Positions 63,794 to 64,000 of a stretch of DNA of 64,000 bases are shown here, piece by piece; position 1 is the stretch's first letter, and every line of letters begins with the position of its first letter. The DNA lies in contig CALXYJ010000001.1 in assembly GCA_944392945.1 (NCBI GenBank), forward strand, positions 1-64,000. The letters run 5' to 3'. Under the pieces are notes generated by a model. That model worked only from the letters and a program-made list of their open reading frames with translations. It searched no databases and had not been told where the DNA came from. A program made the translations under genes and the position numbers. This DNA is from an uncultured Clostridia bacterium. Lineage in GTDB: Bacteria; Bacillota; Clostridia; TANB77; CAG-508.

Positions 63794-64000
63794 ATGATTA
63801 TATTAGCTAGTAATAATAACGGAAAAGTAAAAGAAATTAAAGAATTATTGGAAAATGAAGATATAAAAACATTAGAAGAAATGAATATAAATATAGATGT
63901 TGAAGAAGATGGCAATACTTTTGAAGAAAATGCATTAAAAAAAGCAAGAGAAATCTATAGATTAACAAATATCCCATGTATTGCAGATGACAGTGGAATA
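63794..64000 (+). CDS. rdgB: XTP/dITP diphosphatase (RdgB/HAM1 family), N-terminal part
   Basis: House-cleaning NTPase removing inosine and xanthosine triphosphates. AGGAGG precedes the ATG at 63794. The 69 visible codons give [34 protein letters not shown] and CIADDSGI, which are the substrate-binding (S/TxNxxK), E-x-x-x-T-F-E-E-N-A and ADDSG motifs of the family. The gene runs off the right edge, so length and C-terminus are not visible. Confidence 0.93.
   Translation, partial: MIILASNNNGKVKEIKELLENEDIKTLEEMNINIDVEEDGNTFEENALKKAREIYRLTNIPCIADDSGI

Overview
The window comes from a very A+T-rich, low-G+C Gram-positive (Bacillota) chromosome. It is a spore former: it carries an H-type small acid-soluble spore protein (15069-15254), SpoVS (45221-45484), a GerW/YtfJ-type sporulation protein and a DUF2953 protein (49627-50692). 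Other Gram-positive hallmarks are a sortase-type LPXTG protease, RNase Y, class III fructose bisphosphatase, MutS2, PlsY and a T-box before thrS. Gene content and style fit a Clostridia lineage, probably an uncultured gut anaerobe; the genus cannot be read from the sequence. UGA is a stop codon.

Region by region. 1-4150 is the right part of an integrated mobilizable element: a small unknown gene, a MobV-type relaxase, a hairpin-rich oriT candidate and a large serine recombinase, all on the minus strand. 4157-4865 holds a small unknown gene and three tRNA-Gly(UCC) genes, one of them divergent. 5043-9449 has a dCMP deaminase, a wall-anchored papain-like protease and a split transketolase. 9552-14977 is an envelope block: FtsEX, two tandem coiled-coil M23 peptidases, LemA and a TPM-domain protein whose glycine-rich tail lies in the +1 frame. 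15069-24450 carries sspH, tRNA-Glu, tlyA-recN, convergent maf-mutS2, lepA, an N-formylglutamate-amidohydrolase-like gene and rlmB.

24476-28201 has an unknown anchored protein, rpmF, a structured leader with a 24-codon ORF, and a membrane-anchored FGE/C-type-lectin-fold protein with a C-terminus resembling the variable repeat of diversity-generating retroelement (DGR) targets. 28433-31907 is der-plsY-gpsA-dtd. 33177-34875 holds RNase P RNA followed by a compositionally foreign gene with RtcB-like metal-site motifs. 34918-42226 has a pseudouridine synthase, rpsO-pnp with a long-range RNA stem between them, a membrane glycosyltransferase and T-box-thrS. 42635-51588 is rny, ymdB, spoVS, an orphan solute-binding protein, LexA-box-recA, recX, scpA (without scpB), DUF2953, gerW and an HD protein. 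51628-55671 has fbp and, on the minus strand, vanW-like then dacF-like. 55806-64000 has a 54-aa membrane protein, rpmE, miaB, a three-HTH protein, mutS, tcdA-like, a degenerate Nudix gene, a thioesterase, a YbaK-like deacylase and the start of an rdgB-like gene.

Most of the window is housekeeping: translation and tRNA/rRNA modification, DNA repair, division and wall remodelling, RNA decay and phospholipid synthesis. The observations most worth following are the RtcB-like gene beside rnpB, the DGR-target-like protein with its leader, the apparent UUU-C +1 frameshift site in the TPM gene, the 15-bp stem upstream of pnp, the divergent tRNA-Gly and the oriT-like hairpin array.
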